A stretch of DNA of 64,000 nucleotides from Allobosea thiooxidans. GTDB lineage: Bacteria > Pseudomonadota > Alphaproteobacteria > Rhizobiales > Beijerinckiaceae. The translations under genes and the position numbers were made by a program. A model generated the notes under the pieces. The model was not told the origin of the DNA. It saw nothing but the letters and a program-made list of their open reading frames with translations, and did no database searches. Below, piece after piece: positions 60,398-64,000 of the stretch. The DNA is taken from contig NZ_FUYX01000009.1 of NCBI RefSeq assembly GCF_900168195.1, positions 1 to 64,000 of the forward strand. Reading direction: 5' to 3'. Position 1 is the first letter of the stretch. Each line of letters begins with the position of its first letter.

Positions 60398-61176
60398 GCG
60401 GCACCTTTCAGACGGCGGAAGAGAGCGGAGAGGAAGCGGGCGAAGAACCCGGGCTCGCCGGTGGTCGGATGTTCTTCGGTAAGCGTGGGTTCCGGCTTGG
60501 ACGGCGCTACGGGGGCGGCCGGTAGCGGCTCAAAGGTCCACGGCGTGTCGGGGATGTTTCGCCACCAGTTGAAGCGCTCGGACAGCTTCGTGTGGTATCC
60601 GTTCTTCTCGTAGCCGCCGCCGTTGTAGCCCTTGGCAAAGGACCGCCAATCGTTCGGCATCGAGCGCGTCATCCGGTCGACCGCGCGTAGCGTGCCGTCC
60701 AGTTTGTTCGCCGCGGCGAAGCGCACGATCGCTTCAATCTGCGCCGCTTCGCTCGCCATGAACGCCGAGACCATGGCGTCTACACTGTCGAACCCAACCA
60801 TCTTGTGGTTGAAGCCCATGATCTGTCCGCGCCCCCAGGAGCAGGATCGCAGCGCCGCCGCGCAGTCGATTTCGATGGCCCGCGCAAGCTTATCGTATTG
60901 GCCACCCTCGGAGCCGTAGGCGCCAGATTTCCAGTTCCGATAGGCCAGCCCTTCGCGCACGGCGCGATCACGCTTCGGCCCCGGCCCGAGTTCGCGGTAG
61001 AAGATGTGCGGCTCGAACAGGATGCGCGGCCGGCCCTGAGCATCAAAGCCGCTCTTCGGCGCTTCAACATCCATGACGGCGTGAAGCACGTCCTCACCGA
61101 CGCCGATGATCGCGCCGATGCGAGGCAAGTCGGTATCGGTCAGGCGCCTCGCGGCCCCCTTGAACGAGCTCGTCAT
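60394..61176 (-). CDS. N-acetylmuramidase-family endolysin
   Basis: The enzyme cuts peptidoglycan at the end of phage growth. From ATG 61176 it has 260 residues. The N-acetylmuramidase (DUF3380) core shows DVEAPKSGFDAQGRPRILFEPH (Glu38 is the catalytic candidate), HIFYRELGPG, CSWGRGQIMGFNHKM and FAKGYNGGGYEKNGYHTKL. The Pro-rich tail ends in FFARFLSALFRRLKGAA, an amphipathic helix that could target membranes. There is no signal peptide, so export depends on the holin. Confidence 0.88.
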   Translation of the reverse strand: MTSSFKGAARRLTDTDLPRIGAIIGVGEDVLHAVMDVEAPKSGFDAQGRPRILFEPHIFYRELGPGPKRDRAVREGLAYRNWKSGAYGSEGGQYDKLARAIEIDCAAALRSCSWGRGQIMGFNHKMVGFDSVDAMVSAFMASEAAQIEAIVRFAAANKLDGTLRAVDRMTRSMPNDWRSFAKGYNGGGYEKNGYHTKLSERFNWWRNIPDTPWTFEPLPAAPVAPSKPEPTLTEEHPTTGEPGFFARFLSALFRRLKGAA

Positions 61177-61190
61177 GTTTTCTCCGGGCA

Positions 61191-61217
61191 TGAAAAACCC
61201 GCCGGTCAGGGCGGGTT
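61191..61217 (-). terminator. Rho-independent terminator between tail and lysis genes
   Basis: On the minus strand AACCCGCC and GGCGGGTT flank a 6-nt loop and are followed by a T-run. It lies between the DUF4376 gene and the endolysin start, so the lysis unit probably has its own promoter or relies on read-through. Confidence 0.75.
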
Positions 61218-61347
61218 GCGAAAGCTCAGATTGTTGACGTCGCGTCGGGGGCCCCGTGGTCCCGAAGCAGCGATCGAGGCACTGCCGGCCGCTTGCCAGG
61301 CCCCCCGGTTAGCGGCCGGCAGACTGGCTCATGCCGCGCCGCGGCAA

Positions 61348-61866
61348 TCAGACCGCAAAGGCCGCATTGATTTCCGCTGTCGTGGTGATCGTTCCCGCCT
61401 CGATATCGGCCTTGACCGCTGCGAAAGTCGCAAAGCCGATATTCACATGTGCCTGCACTTCGTCGCTGATCGCGATCATGGCAGCGGCATCGACCGGGTA
61501 TGTATTTCCATCGGCGCCGTGCCAGACGGTCGACCACTGAGGATCGACTGTGGCGGCGACGCGGGCCCCGGTGATCATCACCTTGGCGCGGTCATCGGTC
61601 GCCACGGGAACGCCCGCGACGGTGATGCCACCGACCTCCTTTCGCCACCGCAAATCGGCCGCATAGGCCAGCAACACCGACTTGCGGGCCGAAGGCAGGT
61701 CAGCCGCGAGCGCTTGCACTTCGGGAGCAAACTCTTCCGCGACATGGATCAGCGCGCGTGCCGCGCCATCTGGAGGCTGGTAGAACGCGGACATGCGCGC
61801 TGGCTCGGTCAGAGCCTGCATGACGAGGATGGCGTCATCCGCCGAGGTGAAGGGAATCTCGATCAT
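61348..61866 (-). CDS. DUF4376-type phage protein
   Basis: The 172-residue product has AADLRWRKEVGGITVAGVPVATDDRAKVMITGARVAAT and WHGADGNTYPVDAAAMIAISDEVQAHVNIGFATFAAVKADI, which are DUF4376 hallmarks. Such proteins follow tail-fibre genes and may act in fibre assembly. It starts 2 bp after the tail-fibre stop. Confidence 0.78.
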   Translation of the reverse strand: MIEIPFTSADDAILVMQALTEPARMSAFYQPPDGAARALIHVAEEFAPEVQALAADLPSARKSVLLAYAADLRWRKEVGGITVAGVPVATDDRAKVMITGARVAATVDPQWSTVWHGADGNTYPVDAAAMIAISDEVQAHVNIGFATFAAVKADIEAGTITTTAEINAAFAV

Positions 61867-61868
61867 GC

Positions 61869-62795
61869 TCAGGCTCCGAGGCGAACAGCATTGAGGCGGC
61901 CGGAGATCACCTGGCTCGCACCGACGATCTGCCTGGCGGTGAAGCGCATGTTGTCGCCGGCGACGAAGCGCTTGACCGTAATAGCCGTGCCGGACGGGGC
62001 CGATTGCGAGGTCTGCGCCGTGGCGGCGCCGAGCGATCCGGAGTTGTTGAAAATATTGGAGAGAAAGAGGTCGGTCGTCGCGCTCACGGAAACGCCCGAG
62101 AACGAGATGAGCCAGAGCCCGGCCGTCTGCGCGCCGAACGTGAGAATACCGCCACTGAAGGTCGAGTCTCCCAGATTGGCCGCGCCTTCGCCCCCGTAGG
62201 CGCTGCCGGTCAACGTCGTGATGACGTTGTTGGCGAGGTTTTGCGACCAGATCCAGTTGCCGCCGACCGGCGCGGCAGCGGCAACCGCGGCAACCGCATC
62301 GCTCGGCAGCGGCGTCAGGATGCGGATGTTCGTGCCATCGTCGATGGTAGCGTACACGCGGCCCGCAACGAGATCGCCAACAGCAGGATCACTGCCATCC
62401 GACTTCTTGACCCGTCGGTTCCCGAGGCCGCTGATGTCCGCATTCACGGTTGTCGACGTGTTGGTCGCAGGCGCGATGACGTTGAGCACGCGGCCGGCGG
62501 CGTAGGCCGGCACGGCGAGACTTGGCGCAACCACCCAGGCATTCGCGGTGCCGGTTGCGACAGCATAGGTCGATTTGCCGGACTGGATGGCCTGCGCGAG
62601 CCGCGGTAGGAGCGCGCTGTCGACGGTCAGACCGCCCTCGGTGATGGCCGTCGCGATCTGACCCGTCAGCCACCATTCAAGCCAATCGAAAAGCTGCTTG
62701 TCGGCGTCGCCGCAGGGAAATCCGTTCGCGAGCTCGTCCGCATTGGGCGCGCGCTTCGTCGCGCTCGCCGCGAAGGGCAAGTTGATGGCGGCCAT
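61869..62795 (-). CDS. Phage tail fibre protein
   Basis: The 308-residue product opens KRAPNADELANGFPCGDADKQLFDWLEWWLTGQI, a typical collar found at the start of prophage tail fibres. A Gly/Ala/Thr-rich beta structure follows, with NADISGLGNRRVKKSDGSDPAVGDLVAGRVYATIDDGTNIRIL in the middle and a variable C-terminal domain (GLWLISFSGVSVSATTDLFLS) that should bind the host. It is part of the tail operon. Confidence 0.8.
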   Translation of the reverse strand: MAAINLPFAASATKRAPNADELANGFPCGDADKQLFDWLEWWLTGQIATAITEGGLTVDSALLPRLAQAIQSGKSTYAVATGTANAWVVAPSLAVPAYAAGRVLNVIAPATNTSTTVNADISGLGNRRVKKSDGSDPAVGDLVAGRVYATIDDGTNIRILTPLPSDAVAAVAAAAPVGGNWIWSQNLANNVITTLTGSAYGGEGAANLGDSTFSGGILTFGAQTAGLWLISFSGVSVSATTDLFLSNIFNNSGSLGAATAQTSQSAPSGTAITVKRFVAGDNMRFTARQIVGASQVISGRLNAVRLGA

Positions 62796-62809
62796 GGAGG
62801 CTCCTCAGA

Positions 62810-63529
62810 TCAGGCGCAGGTGTAGGTGTTGGGATCGGTAGGGCAGATGAATTCCGCGCTTTCGCAGAATCCTCCCCACCCCGCTCCGAAGCCGAAGATC
62901 GGGCCGGTCCCGTAGTGAATCAGGCCTTTGATGCCCGGAGCAATTGGCAGGACACGGAAGGCCACCGGGACGAGCATGGTCTCGAAATCGCTCAGTGCAC
63001 GGCCCGGCGCGAGCGTGACACTGCCGACTTTGCTCGAAACGACGGACGCCGCGTTCCCCCAGATATGTCGCGCCGCCGCCTGCAGCGATGCGATGTCGTA
63101 GAGGCCGAGCGCCTGATACCGGCGCGCCTTGACGAAGCCGCGGAAGATCTCGTCATCCGAGATGCAGATTTCGCCATTGCCGAGCGATGGGCAGGAAGAC
63201 CAGGTCGTTCCGTGCTCGCAGAAGCCGGCGATACGATCGGATGAAGCGAAATCACCGCATCGGAAGCCGAAGACCATCGGCGCTTCGCAGACGCAATGGC
63301 AGCGCTGGAGGCCGAGCCATTTCCCGATGATGGTCAGCTGGTCGCCGACGGCGCTGTCGATGTCGAAAAAATCCGGCAAGGCGCAGAGCTTGATCGCCGC
63401 ATCCTCGGTTTGCGCGAGGTAGGCGCGAACCATGCCGAGGAATTTGGCCGCTTCGCGATACTCGGTCGCGACCTTATCGATCTCCTCCTCGACAAGCTCT
63501 CCACCGGTTGGGCAAGCGCGCTCGGTCAC
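62810..63529 (-). CDS. DUF2612-type phage baseplate protein
   Basis: The 239-residue product has VRAYLAQTEDAAIKLCALPDFFDIDSAVGDQLTIIGKWLGL, FRGFVKARRYQALGLYDIASLQAAARHIWG and MLVPVAFRVLPIAPGIKGLIHYG, the order seen in DUF2612 proteins next to baseplate J genes. An unusual Cys-rich insert (RCHCVCEAPMVFGFRCGDFASS) is present. It overlaps the baseplate gene by 4 bp. Confidence 0.78.
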   Translation of the reverse strand: MTERACPTGGELVEEEIDKVATEYREAAKFLGMVRAYLAQTEDAAIKLCALPDFFDIDSAVGDQLTIIGKWLGLQRCHCVCEAPMVFGFRCGDFASSDRIAGFCEHGTTWSSCPSLGNGEICISDDEIFRGFVKARRYQALGLYDIASLQAAARHIWGNAASVVSSKVGSVTLAPGRALSDFETMLVPVAFRVLPIAPGIKGLIHYGTGPIFGFGAGWGGFCESAEFICPTDPNTYTCA

Positions 63530-64000
63530 TGCGGGATTACCGTGATGCGATCAGCCGAAACGGCCATGATCTCGAAGAAGTCGATGGCGACCGGGACCGC
63601 TCCGACCGCCGCCGGCGTCCTGCTCGCGCGGACGGCCACGACGCGGATGTTCGGGTATCGGCTCTCAATCGCCTGACGGGCCAGGAACTCGGTAACATCC
63701 TGCCCGTTGCGCGGCCGGCTGGTCCCAGTGAGCGACTGCGCCAGGCCTGAGGCAATCGCCAGGGCCGAAGGAGGCGGGCAGCCGTTCCGATCCGGCTGAG
63801 CCTCGACGTCGACCTCGATCGTGACGTTAACGACGGCAGGGCGGATGATCTTGATCGATCGACAGAACCCCTCGATCGTCGTCTCGAGCGTCGTGTTCCC
63901 ATAGGTGCCGATCCCGGGCACCACATAGGCGCGCACTGTCTTGGCAATCTCGTCGTCATCCCCGCCGAGGATGGCGACCGCAACGCTATGGGCATTGATC
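63526..64000 (-). CDS. Baseplate J-like protein (5' end outside window)
   Basis: The frame is open to the window edge, giving the C-terminal 157 residues. NAHSVAVAILGGDDDEIAKTV, YVVPGIGTYGNTTLETTIEGFCRSIKIIRPAVVNVTIEVDV and the last beta domain (AVPVAIDFFEIMAVSADRITV) are typical of gp47/JayE-type baseplate J proteins of Myoviridae-like tails. The rest lies right of the window. It heads the tail unit seen here. Confidence 0.82.
   Translation of the reverse strand, partial: INAHSVAVAILGGDDDEIAKTVRAYVVPGIGTYGNTTLETTIEGFCRSIKIIRPAVVNVTIEVDVEAQPDRNGCPPPSALAIASGLAQSLTGTSRPRNGQDVTEFLARQAIESRYPNIRVVAVRASRTPAAVGAVPVAIDFFEIMAVSADRITVIPQ

Larger units (their letters stand above)
47466..64000. mobile_element. 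Prophage or phage-derived island (right end outside window)
   Basis: From 47466 the genes are small, overlap by 4-14 bp and are mostly unknown, followed by typical lysis and tail genes on the minus strand from 59317 on. A phage-morphogenesis-like protein, SRAP, DNA ligase, endolysin, holin-like and baseplate genes mark phage origin. The left border lies somewhere in 47248-47465; no attachment site or integrase is visible, so the exact limit is open. Confidence 0.75.

Noticed and set aside
1..64000. CRISPR arrays, rRNA genes, riboswitches
   Set aside because: No regularly spaced direct repeats, no rRNA-like stretches and no recognisable riboswitch consensus were seen on reading both strands.

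Overview
The window is GC-rich alphaproteobacterial DNA. The chromosomal genes fit a Hyphomicrobiales genome, perhaps close to Bosea: a Blh-type sulfur dioxygenase, Maf next to YacG, psd-pssA, cysS-cimA, hmgA with a MarR regulator, DUF2865, and a GluRS with a variant KMSKS motif. The genus is inferred from gene content and style only. Four blocks can be told apart.

(1) 1-17091, right part of an integrative conjugative or mobilisable element. It opens inside the istB gene of an IS21-family insertion sequence whose right end has cut off the C-terminus of an EcoRII-type restriction endonuclease. The partner Dcm-type methylase and Vsr repair nuclease are intact. Then come a short tyrosine recombinase, an SGNH hydrolase, two unknown small genes and a Ti-plasmid-style DNA-processing block: traG, a traD-position gene and a traC-like gene on the minus strand, divergent from a large traA relaxase-helicase. 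Next follow a lytic-transglycosylase/VirB6-like fusion, two small envelope proteins, a replication-initiator-like HTH protein and an AlpA-like HTH protein. The block ends at 17074-17091 in what looks like the last 18 nt of a tRNA-Phe gene, read as attR. The intact tRNA-Phe should therefore lie left of the window.

(2) 17092-47250, chromosomal backbone. It holds sulfide/persulfide metabolism, small stress or envelope proteins, yacG-SDR-maf, phosphatidylethanolamine synthesis (psd, pssA), an SDR, an ATM1-like ABC exporter, cysS and cimA translationally coupled through a 36-residue ORF, creA, a GNAT enzyme, a DinB protein, a fumarylacetoacetase-family enzyme, an orphan TRAP binding protein, a CHAD protein, homogentisate dioxygenase with a divergent MarR regulator, purC, DUF2865, an MHS-type permease and gltX. 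Several intergenic gaps carry inverted-repeat elements of the dispersed kind.

(3) 47466-58800, accessory arm of a prophage or phage-derived island. It has many small overlapping plus-strand genes, an IS200/IS605 TnpB insertion, a 72-residue GGQ-domain release-factor-like protein, twin 30-residue membrane peptides, and a minus-strand operon with a LexA-type box (GTTC-N7-GTTC) at its head that includes an SRAP/YedK protein. A stand-alone LigD-type DNA ligase, a DUF2721 membrane protein and a short AraC-type regulator complete it.

(4) 59120-64000, late phage genes on the minus strand. In transcription order they are baseplate J-like (runs off the window), DUF2612-like, tail fibre and DUF4376, then a rho-independent terminator, then N-acetylmuramidase endolysin, 3-TM holin-like protein, a small TM protein and a second small TM protein, closed by another rho-independent terminator. 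No intact tRNA, rRNA, CRISPR array or riboswitch was seen.
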